Origin: Schaalia sp. HMT-172
GTDB taxonomy: Bacteria > Actinomycetota > Actinomycetes > Actinomycetales > Actinomycetaceae
Length of the DNA stretch: 64,000 nucleotides
NCBI RefSeq assembly: GCF_030644365.1
Contig: NZ_CP130058.1
Span: 1,240,001-1,304,000 of the forward strand
Reading direction: 5' to 3'
The notes beneath the pieces are model-generated. The model saw nothing but the letters and a program-made list of their open reading frames with translations, did not search any database and was not told the origin of the DNA. This document shows positions 17,004-27,100 of the stretch, in pieces. A program made the translations under genes and the position numbers. Position 1 is the first letter of the stretch; the number at the start of each line of letters is the position of its first letter.

Positions 17004-18740
17004 TCAGAGAGCCAGGTCGGCCTCGAACGCACCCTCCTCCAAGCGCTTCTTCACGTCCATGAGGAAGCGCGACGCATCCCCGCCGTCAATCAGGCGGTGA
17101 TCGTAGGACAGCGACAGGTAGACCATGGAGCGGATCGCGATGACATCGGCGCCGTCGGCCCCCTTCATCACGACGGGGCGCTTAACGATCGTGCCGACGC
17201 CCATGATCGCGGTCTCGGGCATGTTGAGAACGGGCGTGTCGAAGAGCGCGCCACCCGAACCGGTGTTCGTGACCGTGAAGGTCGAGCCGGACAGCTCGTC
17301 GGGGCCGATCTTCGAGTCGCGGGTGCGTGCCGCCAGGTCGTTGATGGACGCGGCGATGCCGGGGATGTCCTTCTCGCCCGCATTCTTCATGACCGGGACG
17401 AGCAGGCCACGCGGCGTATCAACGGCGATGCCCACGTGCTCGTAGTCGAAGTACGTGACCTCCTTGTCGTTGATGGTCGCGTTGAGCTTCGGGTGGTAGG
17501 CGAGAGCCTCCGTCGCTGCCTTCACGAAGAAGGGCAGGAAGGTCAGCTTCGTGCCGTGCGTGGCCAGGAAGGTGTCTTTCGAGCGGGCGCGAAGCGCGGC
17601 AACCTTGGTGACGTCGACCTCGATGACCGTGGTCAGCTGAGCCGCGGTCTGGAGCGACTCGACCATGCGGCGCGCGATCGTCTGGCGCAGGCGGGTCATC
17701 TTTTCGGTCGTGCCACGCAGGGGCGACGGCTCGCGAACGGCCTCGGCCTTCGCGGCGGCGGGTGTGGCCGAGGCCGAGGCGGGAGTCGCCGCTGCGGCGC
17801 GCGCGGCGGCAGCCGCAGCCTCGACATCCTCGCGACGCACGCGACCACCGACGCCGGTACCCGACACGCTGGCCAGGTCAACGCCGAGATCGCGGGCAAG
17901 CTTGCGCACGATCGGGGTCACGTAGGCGCTGCCGGTCGCGGCCGCGGGGGTTGCGACGACGGGTGCGTTCGAAGCGGCCGCCGCAAGCGTGGAGGCGTTC
18001 GGGAACGGATCGACGGGCGCAGCGGGAGCCGCGGGCGCAGCGGGAGCCGCGGGCGCAGCGGGAGCCGCGGGGGCGACCGGAGCCGCGGGGGCGACCGGAA
18101 TCGCGGGCGCAGCGGGAGCCGCGGGGGCGACCGGAGCAGCCTGAGCAACCGCCGGGGCGGCAGACGGGGCGGACGCGGAGATGACCGCGACGACCGTGCC
18201 GACCTCAACGGTCTCATCCTCGGGCACGCGAATCTCGGCGAGGAAGCCCGCAACGGGAGAGGGGACCTCGGAGTCCACCTTGTCGGTGGACACCTCGAGC
18301 AGCGGCTCGTCGGCCTCGACGGCGTCGCCCACGGCCTTCAGCCACGTGGTGACGGTGCCCTCGGTGACGGACTCGCCCAGCGCGGGCATGCGGACCTCGG
18401 TGCCCGAAGCGGGTGCGGCGGAAACGGGGGCCGCGGGGGTGACCGGCGCGGCGGCAGCCGGCGCAGCGGCAGCCGGAGCGGCGGCGGGGGCCGAGGCCTC
18501 GGACGCGTCGCCGATGCGCGCGATCTCGGTGCCGACCTCGACGGTCTCGTCCTCGGGAACCAGGATCTCGAGGAGGACGCCCGCGACGGGGGAGGGGACC
18601 TCGGAGTCGACCTTGTCGGTGGACACCTCAACGATGGGCTCGTCGAGCTCGACGGTATCGCCGACCTGCTTGAGCCACGTCGTAACGGTGCCCTCGGTGA
18701 CGGACTCGCCCAGCGCGGGCATGGTCACTGACGTTGCCAT
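17004..18740 (-). CDS. sucB: Dihydrolipoamide acyltransferase (E2) of a 2-oxoacid dehydrogenase complex
   Basis: 578 residues. Two lipoyl domains (about 2-75 and 118-192), each with the lipoylated lysine in [15 protein letters not shown]; an Ala/Pro-rich flexible linker; a peripheral-subunit-binding domain near 275-310 ([21 protein letters not shown]); and the acyltransferase core ending in [14 protein letters not shown] with the catalytic His and Asp. It transfers the acyl group from lipoyl-lysine to CoA. The E3 gene lpdA lies 25 nt upstream in the same direction. Actinobacterial proteins of this form are named SucB or the shared pyruvate dehydrogenase E2, so whether the substrate is succinyl or acetyl is open. 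ATG start, with AGGAGA upstream. Confidence 0.92.
   Translation of the reverse strand: MATSVTMPALGESVTEGTVTTWLKQVGDTVELDEPIVEVSTDKVDSEVPSPVAGVLLEILVPEDETVEVGTEIARIGDASEASAPAAAPAAAAPAAAAPVTPAAPVSAAPASGTEVRMPALGESVTEGTVTTWLKAVGDAVEADEPLLEVSTDKVDSEVPSPVAGFLAEIRVPEDETVEVGTVVAVISASAPSAAPAVAQAAPVAPAAPAAPAIPVAPAAPVAPAAPAAPAAPAAPAAPAAPVDPFPNASTLAAAASNAPVVATPAAATGSAYVTPIVRKLARDLGVDLASVSGTGVGGRVRREDVEAAAAAARAAAATPASASATPAAAKAEAVREPSPLRGTTEKMTRLRQTIARRMVESLQTAAQLTTVIEVDVTKVAALRARSKDTFLATHGTKLTFLPFFVKAATEALAYHPKLNATINDKEVTYFDYEHVGIAVDTPRGLLVPVMKNAGEKDIPGIAASINDLAARTRDSKIGPDELSGSTFTVTNTGSGGALFDTPVLNMPETAIMGVGTIVKRPVVMKGADGADVIAIRSMVYLSLSYDHRLIDGGDASRFLMDVKKRLEEGAFEADLAL
18015..18142 (-). repeat. 18-bp tandem repeat coding the Ala/Pro linker of the E2 protein
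   Basis: GGGCGCAGCGGGAGCCGC recurs at 18015, 18033 and 18051 and then continues with near-copies that replace GCAGC by GGCGACC. It encodes PAAPAA-type residues between lipoyl domain 2 and the E3-binding domain. Repeat number is likely to vary between strains without breaking the frame. Confidence 0.8.
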
Positions 18741-18765
18741 GTGTGTTCTCCTAATAAAAGCTGTA

Positions 18766-20139
18766 TCAGTTGTGGACGTGGAGGGGCTTGCCGGCCAGCG
18801 CCATAGCTGCCTCGCCGAGAGACTCGTTCTGGCTCGGGTGGGCGTGAATGAGGGATGCGACGTCCGAGGGGTACGCCTCCCAGTTCACCATGAGCTCGCC
18901 CTCACCAATCTGCTCTCCGATGCGCGCGCCGATACCGTGGAAGCCCACGATCGGTCCGCCCTCCACCGAGACCAGCTTGATGAGACCCGACGTTGCCAGG
19001 ATAGACGACTTTCCATTGCCCGCGAGGTTGTACTCAACCGTGCGCACCCGATCGCCATACTTCTCGCGAGCCTGCTTCTCCGTCATGCCGACCGAAGCGA
19101 TCTCGGGCTCGCAGAAGGTCACGCGCGGGATGTCGATGTCGGCCTGCATGGTCGGGTTCAGGCCCGCGATCTCCTCTGCCACGAAGATGCCCTGCATGAA
19201 GCCGCGGTGAGCGAGCTGCAGGCCAGGAACGATATCGCCGACCGCGTAGATGTTGCCAACGCCGGTGTGCAGGCGCTCGTTCGTGATGACGAAGCCGCGA
19301 TCCAGCGTGATGCCGACCTGCTCGTAGCCCAAGCCCTCGGTGACGGGGCCTCGGCCAACAGCCACCAGGAGCACGTCAGCGTCGAAAGACTTGCCGTCCT
19401 CGGTGCTCACGTGCACGCCCTGCTCAGACTGCGAAGCCGACGCGAAACGGGTGTTCGTGTGGAACTTGATGCCGCGCTTGCGGTAGGCGCGCTCAAGCTG
19501 CTTGGAGATGGCCTCGTCCTCGTTGTTGGCCAGGTGGGGCAGCGCCTCGATGATCGTGACCTCGGCGCCGAAGCTGCGCCACACGGAGGCGAACTCGAGG
19601 CCGATGACGCCGCCGCCGAGGATCACGGCGGAGGAAGGAACCCAGTCCATCTGGAGGGCCTGGTCGGAGGAGATGATGCGTCCGCCGATCTCGAGGCCGG
19701 GGATCGAACGCGAGTAGGAGCCGGTCGCGAGCACGATGTTGCGGCCGGTGATGCGCTGGCCGCCCACCTCAACGGTGTTGGCGTCGGCGAGGCGGCCCCA
19801 GCCAGAGATGAGCTCGACGTTGCGGGACTTGAGCAGCCCCTGCAGGCCCTTGTACAGGCCGGAGATGACCGAGTCGCGGTACTTGCCGACCTGAGCCATA
19901 TCGATGCCGTTGAAGGTGGAGTTGACACCGAACTTCGCGGACTCTCGCACGGCCTCGGCAGTCTCGGCCGCGTGCAGGTACGCCTTCGTGGGGATGCAGC
20001 CGCGGTGCAGGCAGGTGCCACCGACCTTATCGCCGTCGATGAGGGCGACCTTCATGCCCAGCTGCGCCGCGCGCAGGGCGGTCGCGTAACCGCCGGAACC
20101 CGCACCCAGAATGACGATGTCGTAGATCGATTCGCTCAA
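18766..20139 (-). CDS. lpdA: Dihydrolipoyl dehydrogenase (E3)
   Basis: 457 residues from the TTG at 20139. This start is preferred because GAGGAG sits 9 nt upstream and the protein then begins at the FAD-binding strand ([21 protein letters not shown]). In-frame upstream starts, such as ATG at 20190, would add a 17-residue tail unlike the family. Seen: the redox disulfide [13 protein letters not shown], the NAD-binding [26 protein letters not shown] for FAD, and the C-terminal [13 protein letters not shown] with the active-site His-Glu pair. It reoxidises dihydrolipoamide on E2 and passes electrons to NAD. It is the first gene of an lpdA-sucB operon. Confidence 0.92.
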   Translation of the reverse strand: MSESIYDIVILGAGSGGYATALRAAQLGMKVALIDGDKVGGTCLHRGCIPTKAYLHAAETAEAVRESAKFGVNSTFNGIDMAQVGKYRDSVISGLYKGLQGLLKSRNVELISGWGRLADANTVEVGGQRITGRNIVLATGSYSRSIPGLEIGGRIISSDQALQMDWVPSSAVILGGGVIGLEFASVWRSFGAEVTIIEALPHLANNEDEAISKQLERAYRKRGIKFHTNTRFASASQSEQGVHVSTEDGKSFDADVLLVAVGRGPVTEGLGYEQVGITLDRGFVITNERLHTGVGNIYAVGDIVPGLQLAHRGFMQGIFVAEEIAGLNPTMQADIDIPRVTFCEPEIASVGMTEKQAREKYGDRVRTVEYNLAGNGKSSILATSGLIKLVSVEGGPIVGFHGIGARIGEQIGEGELMVNWEAYPSDVASLIHAHPSQNESLGEAAMALAGKPLHVHN

Positions 20140-20351
20140 GGTAGACAACTCCTCGTTGATGAACTGAACGCTCAGTATGGTTGATTTCATGACGGGCCTC
20201 ACGGTCCATATAGGCCCATTGTCCCACGTTTGCCCATCGCTGTCCCACAGGTCGGTGTGCCGAGTTGGTGTATCGGGACACACGATCCCGTGCGGCGGGT
20301 CGCCTGGCGGAACGCGGTGCATCGAGACAGGCCTGTCGGTAGGATCGAAGC

Positions 20352-20843
20352 GTGCACACACAAGACGCGACTCATGACAATGGCGGCGCTCGCGACAAGC
20401 GCCCACCCTCCCTGGGGCTCGGGCGCATCATTATCGCGCTGTTTTGGGTTCTCGGTGTCTGGATTTTTGCGACGGCTATCATCGATCTTTTTCACGGGCA
20501 GGGCAAACCTTGGGGGCCGCAGCTCGTCGCCCTCCTGGCGGGCATCGACTACCTCGTCGCCGCGACTGCCTTGACGCACAACGGCAAGCGCATGCGCATG
20601 GTCGGCTGGGTGTCTATCTCCCTGTCGATTGGGATCCCCCTCGTCCTGTGGGTTGCCTCCCTCGGGTTGGACGAACTCAACTCCGCGCGCTCGGCCTGGA
20701 CCGCGATGGGCGCCGACTTCTACTACCTTCCCCTGGTCGTCTCGCTCATCGGCATCGTATGGATGTGGCGCTCGAATCCTCGCCGGATCGTCTCGCTCGC
20801 CGAGCAGGTCGAGCGCTCGGGCCCGCCATGGAAGGCGAGCTGA
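20352..20843 (+). CDS. Hypothetical four-helix membrane protein
   Basis: 163 residues with a short charged N-terminus and about four membrane segments (IIIALFWVLGVWIFATAII, LVALLAGIDYLVAATAL, MVGWVSISLSIGIPLVLWV, FYYLPLVVSLIGIVWMW), ending in a basic tail SNPRRIVSLAEQVERSG. I do not recognise a family. The GTG start has TAGGAT at 20340-20345, 6 nt ahead and no ribosome-binding site, fitting a leaderless message. It converges on the trmL gene across a hairpin and is divergent from lpdA. No function can be assigned. Confidence 0.7.
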   Translation: MHTQDATHDNGGARDKRPPSLGLGRIIIALFWVLGVWIFATAIIDLFHGQGKPWGPQLVALLAGIDYLVAATALTHNGKRMRMVGWVSISLSIGIPLVLWVASLGLDELNSARSAWTAMGADFYYLPLVVSLIGIVWMWRSNPRRIVSLAEQVERSGPPWKAS

Positions 20844-20875
20844 CGCGGGTATTGGCCCGATATCAAGAGACGAGG

Positions 20876-20909
20876 CGAGGCCCGGCGGAGCGATCCGATC
20901 CGGGCCTCG
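20876..20909. terminator. Hairpin between the hypothetical membrane gene and trmL
   Basis: Stem CGAGGCCCGG / CCGGGCCTCG, perfect over 10 bp, with a 14-nt loop, between convergent stop codons. Confidence 0.65.
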
Positions 20910-20921
20910 ACCGGTTGGAGT

Positions 20922-21383
20922 CTAGACCCCGCCCGGGAATCCCAGCTGACGCCACGCCTCGTACAGGACGATTGACGCCGAGTTGGCGAGGTTGAGCGAA
21001 CGCACCCCCTCGCGCATGTGGATGCGGACGCGCTCGCGCACGCGCGGATGATTCATGGCCTCCTCGGACAGGCCGACGGACTCGCGCCCGAACAGCAGAG
21101 CGTCGCCGTCCTGGTAGGCGACGTCCGAATACATGGAGGTCGCGTGCCCCGTCAGCGCCCACACTCGTCCGGGAACCTGGGCGAGGGCGTCGTCCAGGCT
21201 CTCGTGCACCATGACGTGCGCGAGGTCGTGGTAGTCGAGGCCCGCTCGGCGCAGCTTCGCGTCGTCCATGTCGAAGCCCAGGGGTTTGACCAGGTGCAGC
21301 ATGGATCCGGTGCAGGCCGACAGTCGGATCGCGGCGCCCGTGTTGCCAGGGATTTCGGGCTCCCAGAAGATGATGTGCAGCAT
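20922..21383 (-). CDS. trmL: tRNA (cytidine(34)-2'-O)-methyltransferase, SPOUT class
   Basis: 153 residues, the usual length for TrmL. It methylates the 2'-OH of the wobble nucleotide in leucine tRNAs, with AdoMet. Motifs: the start IIFWEPEIPGNTGAAIRLSACTG with the conserved Asn and Arg, HLVKPLGFDMDDAKLRRAGLDY, and the knotted AdoMet site LLFGRESVGLSEEAMN followed by REGVRSLNLANSASIVLYEAWRQ. Its ATG lies 4 nt after the stop of the PEBP-family gene, so the two are cotranscribed. Confidence 0.93.
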   Translation of the reverse strand: MLHIIFWEPEIPGNTGAAIRLSACTGSMLHLVKPLGFDMDDAKLRRAGLDYHDLAHVMVHESLDDALAQVPGRVWALTGHATSMYSDVAYQDGDALLFGRESVGLSEEAMNHPRVRERVRIHMREGVRSLNLANSASIVLYEAWRQLGFPGGV

Positions 21384-21387
21384 GTCC

Positions 21388-21915
21388 TCAGGCCTGGTGG
21401 GTGACGGTCAGGGTGGCACGCGCGATCGTGTGCTCGAGCGCGGCGAACGAGGCCATGGCGGGGGTCGCGTCGTCGTCGAGCCCCAGGGTGTCTACGTCGA
21501 GCGCGTGCACCGTGAAGATGTAGCGGTGGGGGCGGTCGCCGGCCGGCGGGGCGGCTCCGAAGTAGGAGGCCTCGCCCGCATCGCCGCGCAGGTGGAACGC
21601 GGGGCCGTCGAGGGTGAGATCGGATGTGCCCGCGCCCGGGTCTAGGTGGGTCATCGAGGCGGGGATGTCCAGGATCGTCCAGTGCCACCAGCCCGAGGGG
21701 ATGGGGGCGTCCGGGTCGAAGCAGGTCAGCATGAAGCTGGCCGTCTGCTCGGGGAAGCCCTCCCATGTGAGGTCGGGGGAGAGGGAGCCTGCGCGCGCGG
21801 TCGCCGACTCTGGCATGGGTGCGCCGTCGGTGAGGGTGGACGAGGTCAGGGTGAAGCTGGGCAGATCGATGCCCTCGAAGGGGGCGGGTGCCGGGGGGCG
21901 AGTATCGATGTTCAT
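21388..21915 (-). CDS. YbhB/YbcL-family (PEBP, Raf kinase inhibitor-like) protein
   Basis: 175 residues, single-domain PEBP fold. Family motifs: SPDLTWEGFPEQTASFMLTCFDPDAPI (the DPDAP anion-binding loop), WWHWTILDIPA, and GDRPHRYIFTVHALD near the C-terminal third. Bacterial members are cytosolic and bind anions or small ligands; their role is not established. The ATG is preceded by AAGGAG. It is divergent from the SOS-regulated imuA gene, sharing the 21916-22047 spacer, and forms an operon with trmL. Confidence 0.88.
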   Translation of the reverse strand: MNIDTRPPAPAPFEGIDLPSFTLTSSTLTDGAPMPESATARAGSLSPDLTWEGFPEQTASFMLTCFDPDAPIPSGWWHWTILDIPASMTHLDPGAGTSDLTLDGPAFHLRGDAGEASYFGAAPPAGDRPHRYIFTVHALDVDTLGLDDDATPAMASFAALEHTIARATLTVTHQA

Positions 21916-22010
21916 GAGTACTCCTTTTCTTGTGTCCCCATTGTCGCGTATGAGATGGGGAACGTGCGCCCGGGACGCAGATGTGTGAGCGGGGTTCTAC
22001 ACTTCCCCTA

Positions 22011-22026
22011 TCGAACAGGTGTTCTA
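22011..22026 (+). promoter_or_regulatory. LexA-binding SOS box in front of imuA
   Basis: TCGAACAGGTGTTCTA, one mismatch from the actinobacterial SOS palindrome TCGAAC-N4-GTTCGA and sharing the same AGGT centre with the dnaE2 box. It lies 21 nt before the imuA GTG, so LexA binding should block its promoter. Confidence 0.88.
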
Positions 22027-22047
22027 CGGTTGTGGAAAGGGGGAGAC

Positions 22048-22539
22048 GTGTCCGATGCGCGCATGCGCCTGCTGCGAGCCCGTGAGGCTCTGAGCCGCGC
22101 CGAAAATTCTGTCGGTCTGCGCGGCCGGGTCGCCGTCGAGGCACCTCGTATATCCGGCGCACTCGCCCCGGTCCTCCTGGGCCCACAGGACAGGGGACGG
22201 CTGATACGCATCCTCATCGACGCCTGCCCGCCAGAGGGGTGGATCGGGCTGTGCGGGGTACGCCATATCGGGTGGGAATGGGCCGAGCGCCAGGGGATGG
22301 ACCTGGAGCGCGTGCTCGTCCTGAGCCCCGGGGAAGGGACGAACGTGGGGCAGCTGTGCGCGCTACTTCTCGACGCCTGCGACGTCGTCTGCCTGGATGT
22401 CGCGGAGCTGACCCGCTCCGAGTGCCGCACGCTGGCGGCCCGAGCCCGCTCGCTGGGGCGCACCCTCGTGACGCTGCGCGCGTGGCCGGGGCTCTCGCGC
22501 GCGACGAACGTCGCGGGAGAAAGACGGGCGGTGGTCTAG
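22048..22539 (+). CDS. imuA: ImuA-type RecA-like mutasome protein
   Basis: 163 residues from the GTG at 22048. A long frame is open further upstream, but this start has AAAGGGGGAG 6 nt ahead and lies just after the LexA box. The protein is a short RecA-fold relative (GRLIRILIDACPPEGWIGLCGVRHIGWEWAERQG, then RVLVLSPGEGTNVGQLCALLLDACDVVCLDV) without a Walker A sequence. This matches ImuA', which binds ImuB and tunes the error-prone mutasome. It abuts imuB with no gap. Identification rests mainly on context (SOS box, imuB, dnaE2), as ImuA sequences are poorly conserved. Confidence 0.82.
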   Translation: MSDARMRLLRAREALSRAENSVGLRGRVAVEAPRISGALAPVLLGPQDRGRLIRILIDACPPEGWIGLCGVRHIGWEWAERQGMDLERVLVLSPGEGTNVGQLCALLLDACDVVCLDVAELTRSECRTLAARARSLGRTLVTLRAWPGLSRATNVAGERRAVV

Positions 22540-24120
22540 GTGCGCTACATGGTGGTGTGGGTGCCCGACTGGCCCGTGAATTGCCTGGTGGTCGACCTGC
22601 CTCCCGGTGGGTGCGGCGCCGTGACCCACGCGGAACGTATCGAGATCGCCAGCGCCGCAGCCAGGCGCTGCGGTGTGCGCTCTGGGATGAGCGTGCGCCA
22701 GGCGACCTACCTGTGCCCGGAGCTCGTGTGTCTGCCGCGTGACCCCGACCGGGAGGCGCGCGCCTTTGGCGCGGTCGTCGACGCCTTCGACACGGTCGCG
22801 GCGGGTGTCGAGTGCCTGCGCCCGGGGCTGGCGCGCTGCCGCGCTCGGGGGCCCGCGCGCTGGGTGGGCGGAGAAGAGCAGGCCGCCTCCCTGCTGGTCG
22901 AGGCGATCGAGGCGGCCGTGGGTGTCGAGTGCTTCGTTGGAATTGCCGACGGTCCTCTTGCTTCCACGGAGGCTGCCAGGGCGGGGCGCATCATCCCCTC
23001 CGACGACACGCTCTCGTTTCTCGGCCCACTCGGCCTATCCAGCGCTCTGGGATGCGTGCCGACGTCGATGGACGAACGCATGCGGGCCACTATCCAGCTC
23101 CTGGCGGGGCTGGGCATCACGACGTGCTCGGACCTGCGCGGTCTTGGCCGGGGCCCCGTATGCGAACGTTTCGGGGACGTCGGCCAGCGCCTCTGGACGC
23201 TGGCATCGGGCGGGGATGTCGTCGTGCCGCTCGGGGTGCGCGCTCACTCGGACCTGTCAGTCGAGCGCGATATCGACAGCGGAGGAGAGCGCATCGAGAC
23301 GATGACGATCCCCGTGACACGTGCGGCTGACGAACTCTCCGGACGCCTCTTCCGAGCGGGCCTCGTCTCGCACACGCTGCGCATCGACGTGACAGACGGT
23401 GGCGGCTCCTCGCGCACCCGCACGTGGAGCGGATGCGACCTGTCGGTGAGCGCCGACATTGCGTTGCGCGTGCGCTGGACCCTGACGGGGTGGATGAGCG
23501 CAACGCAGGGGCCCTCCGGTGAGGTCCGATCAATCCGTCTAACGGCCTGCGACCCGCATCCCGGCGATTCCGCTTCAGCCCTGTGGGGGCGCGGACACAG
23601 GGACGCAGACGTGTCGCGCAGCGCCGTGCGCATCCAGGGCCTGGCTGGGCCGGACGCTCTCCTGATGCCGCGCGTGCAGGGCGGGTACGACCCGCGCAGC
23701 CGCGTCGTCATGGCGCCGTGGGGGGCGGGGGAGGCGTTACGTTCCCGTTCTGGCGCCTGGGAGGGGGCCGTGTCGGAGCCACCGGCAACCCTGTTCGAGG
23801 AGCCGGTGCCGGTGCGTCTCACAGCGTCGATCGGAGCGGGCAGTGACATCTGCGTCGACCAGCGCGGCGCGCTGACGGCGCCCCCCGCGTATCTGTGCGC
23901 TGGACGCTCCGCTCATCGCGAATCGGATAGGTGCGACGCCCTCGCGGGCCTCGTGGGGCCCGCGAGGATACGCAGCGTCGCCGGCCCCTGGCCCGTAGCC
24001 GGGCGCTGGTGGGAGGGTGAGCGGGCCCGCGCCTACATGCGCGCCACGCTCGAGGACGGGCGAGTGGTCCTGCTCGTGTGGAGTGGGGGTGAGTGGATGG
24101 TAGAGGGGCTTGACGAGTGA
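22540..24120 (+). CDS. imuB: ImuB, catalytically inactive Y-family polymerase of the SOS mutasome
   Basis: 526 residues, GTG start immediately after the imuA stop. It has the Y-family layout (thumb region LAGLGITTCSDLRGLGRGPVCERFGDVGQRLW near residue 187) but not the palm acidic residues: the DxD position reads VPDWPVNCLVV and the SIDE position reads LRPGLARC. This fits ImuB, which cannot polymerise but bridges the beta clamp, ImuA' and DnaE2. The Arg-rich middle and the C-terminal OB-like domain are as expected. DnaE2 is encoded 4.3 kb downstream. I did not find a clear clamp-binding motif by eye. Confidence 0.88.
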   Translation: MRYMVVWVPDWPVNCLVVDLPPGGCGAVTHAERIEIASAAARRCGVRSGMSVRQATYLCPELVCLPRDPDREARAFGAVVDAFDTVAAGVECLRPGLARCRARGPARWVGGEEQAASLLVEAIEAAVGVECFVGIADGPLASTEAARAGRIIPSDDTLSFLGPLGLSSALGCVPTSMDERMRATIQLLAGLGITTCSDLRGLGRGPVCERFGDVGQRLWTLASGGDVVVPLGVRAHSDLSVERDIDSGGERIETMTIPVTRAADELSGRLFRAGLVSHTLRIDVTDGGGSSRTRTWSGCDLSVSADIALRVRWTLTGWMSATQGPSGEVRSIRLTACDPHPGDSASALWGRGHRDADVSRSAVRIQGLAGPDALLMPRVQGGYDPRSRVVMAPWGAGEALRSRSGAWEGAVSEPPATLFEEPVPVRLTASIGAGSDICVDQRGALTAPPAYLCAGRSAHRESDRCDALAGLVGPARIRSVAGPWPVAGRWWEGERARAYMRATLEDGRVVLLVWSGGEWMVEGLDE

Positions 24121-24157
24121 CGGCGCCGCACCTGAGAGCGTGCCGTAGACTGAAAGG

Positions 24158-27100
24158 ATGGTAGCCCTGCCTCTGAGCGAGACCCTCGCGTCGATGTCCG
24201 ACGACGACATCATGGCCCTCGTCGGCCCCGCCACCTGGGCCAACGGCCTGCGCCTGGAACGCGCGGGCGCTGTGCGCGACGTGTCGTGGGCCACGGAGGA
24301 TGGCCAGCTGGAGGCGCGCGTGAAGGACGCGGGCCTGACCTATCGGGTGCGCATCTCGCACGGGGCGCTGCGCCCCACGCTCGCCTGCGCCTGCCCGCTG
24401 AGATCAGATTGCCCACACGCGGTGGCCGCGCTCATCACGGGCCGCGCGCAGGCCATCGAGCGCCAGTCCCACGTACCCGAGTGGAGCCGCGTCCTGGGTC
24501 AGGTGCTGGGGGGCGAACGCTCGCGCGGCGGAGATCCCCTGGCCCTCGTCATCGACGCGCATGATCCGGCCGTGGAGGCCTCGCTCACGCCGCTGCGGCG
24601 AGGAGCCTCCTCGTGGACGCCGAAGCGGGCCTCGTGGCTTGACCTGACGGCCACGCAGTGGGCATCGGTGACGGATGGGCTCGATCCGACCCACGTGTCC
24701 TTGCTTCGCGAAGGGTATCGACTCTCCCGCGAATCGCGCTCGTGGCATTCGCGCACGGAGGTGACCCTCAGCTCGCTGGGAGAGCACGCCTACGCGTGGC
24801 TGACTCGCCTCGTGCGCGCGGGAGTCGAGCTCTTCGCATCCGCGGACGCGCGCGAGCCCTTCGTGCTCTCGCACGCGACGTGGGACGCCGATATCGACGT
24901 GACCTGCGGCGACGAGGGGCTGGACGTGCGAGTCGTGGCACGCAACGGCGACCACGTGCTGTCCCGCCCGAGGATCGATCGCGACGCCGGTCTGCTGCTC
25001 CTCGATGGAGGCACGGCGGCCGCGCGCATCGAGGGGCTCGCCGCGCTGGACGGTTTTCCCCTCGGGCGCGCGCTGAGGGTACCGACCTCGGACGTCGCTG
25101 ATTTTCGCGCCTCGTGGCTGCCCGCGCTGCGCAGACGTTTCGCAATGAGCTCCGTCGACGGCAGTTTCGACCCGGAGGCGACACCACCGGTGTCGGTCGT
25201 GGGCACGGTGCGCCGGGATGGGCAGACCGTCGTGGTGCGCTGGTGGGCAGAATACGACGAGGGTGGGTTGCGCTCACGCACGCCGCTTGCGCAAGGCGTT
25301 GGGGATCAGGCCGTAGCGAGCCTCGTGGAGCGCATCAACCGGTGGGGACGCGGCGTGGAAGGCGACCTATGGACGATGCTTCCGACCACCGGGCGGATCG
25401 CCCCGTGGCGGATTCCGCAGTTCCTGGCGACCGTCGTCGATCGCGAAGCCGTGGAAGGCCTCGTGTGGGACGTGGCCGACGACGTGCGCGCCATCGAGGT
25501 CTCCGACGACGGCATGGCCGTTGATCTGCGCGTCGAGGACGCACAGTCCGACTGGTTCGACCTGTTCGTGCGCCTGCGGGTCGGCGCCCACAGCCTGAGC
25601 GTGCGCGAGGCCCTCGAGGCCATCGGACGCGGGGACGACTACGTGGAGGTGGAGGGCGTCTGGGTGCGCCTGGACGGGCCACGCATCCGCGCGCTGCAGG
25701 CCCTCTTGGAGGAGGCACGTGCGCTGACGGGCTGGGAGGGTGAGGGTCTGCGCCTGTCGGCTATGTCGGCGGGCGTGTACGAGCTCTTCGAGAAGGAGGC
25801 CGACTCGGTCGTCGCATCGACGCAGTGGCGTGAGCGACTCGCCGCGCTGAGGGGGCAGGAATCGGGCGGCGGACTGGCGCCCGTGCCGGCCCTGGCGCAG
25901 GTGCTGCGCCCCTATCAGCGTCACGGGCACGCCTGGCTGACGTCTCGCCTGGGCGCCGGGATCGGCGCCATTCTGGCGGACGACATGGGCCTGGGCAAGA
26001 CCGTGCAGATCCTCTCCGCCGTCGCTGCCCTGCGCGCCTCGGGCGCCAGCGTCGGGCCGGTCCTCGTCGTCGCCCCCACCTCGGTCGTGGGCGTGTGGGC
26101 CGAGCAGGCCGCGAAGTTCACGCCCTTCCTGCGCGTTCGCTGCATTGTCGAAACAGCGGCGCGCAGGGGAACGACGATCACGTCGCAGGTGCAGGACTGC
26201 GACATCGTGGTCACCTCTTACACGCTGGCGCGCCTCGAGGCCGACCAGTGGAGCGGGGTTGCTCTGGCCGGCGTCGTCATCGACGAAGCGCAGGCCGTCA
26301 AGAACCCCCGCACAGCCACGTATCGGGCGTTGCGTGACATGGATGCGCCCTGGCGCCTGGCGGTGAGCGGCACGCCGATCGAAAACTCGCTGGGCGACCT
26401 GTGGTCGCTCCTGTCCCTGACCTGCCCGGGGCTTCTGCCCGGGTGGGACACCTTCACGCAGAAGGTGCGCCGCCCCATCGAGGGGGGCGACGTGGGCATG
26501 GCCGCCCGCCTCACCTCCTACGTCGCCCCCTTCATCCTGCGCCGCACGAAGGAGGAGGTCGCCACGGATCTGCCCGACAAGATCGTCGACGTCGTGCGCG
26601 TGGAGCTCGGCAAGGAGCACCGCCACATCTACGACCAGTACCTGGCCCGCGAGCGCGCGCGGATCCTGGATCTGCTGGCCGATCCGGAGGCGAATCGCAT
26701 GAGCGTGCTGGCGTCGATCACCCGTCTGCGTCAGCTCGCGCTCGACCCCGCGCTGGTGGATGAGTCGTATGCGCACGTGGGATCGGCCAAGGTCGAGTAC
26801 GTTGCCGACCGCCTCGACGAGATTGTGCCGGGCGGGCACCGGGCGCTGGTGTTCAGCCAGTTCACGTCGTTTCTGGCTCGTATTCGGCGCGTGTTGGAGC
26901 GGCGCGGTATCTCGGTGGTGCAGCTGGACGGATCGACGCGCAACCGCGAGGAGGTGGTCGAGCGTTTCCGTTCGGGCCAGGCGTCGGTCTTCCTGATTTC
27001 GCTCAAGGCCGGCGGCTCAGGCCTGACGCTCACGGAGGCGGACTACGTGTATGTCATGGACCCGTGGTGGAATCCGGCGGCCGAGGAGCAGGCGATCGAC

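Noticed and set aside
17097-18731. 544-codon open frame on the plus strand opposite sucB
   Set aside because: Mirror of the E2 coding sequence; the translation is Gly/Arg repeats without any domain, while sucB has all E2 motifs.
18181-20184. 667-codon open frame opposite lpdA and the sucB start
   Set aside because: Antisense shadow spanning two real genes; no recognisable protein.
20140-20406. Longer N-terminus for dihydrolipoyl dehydrogenase
   Set aside because: The frame is open upstream, but the extra residues are unlike the family and a good ribosome site precedes the TTG at 20139.
25367-26839. 490-codon open frame opposite the SWIM helicase
   Set aside because: Antisense shadow; the SNF2 motifs are on the plus strand.
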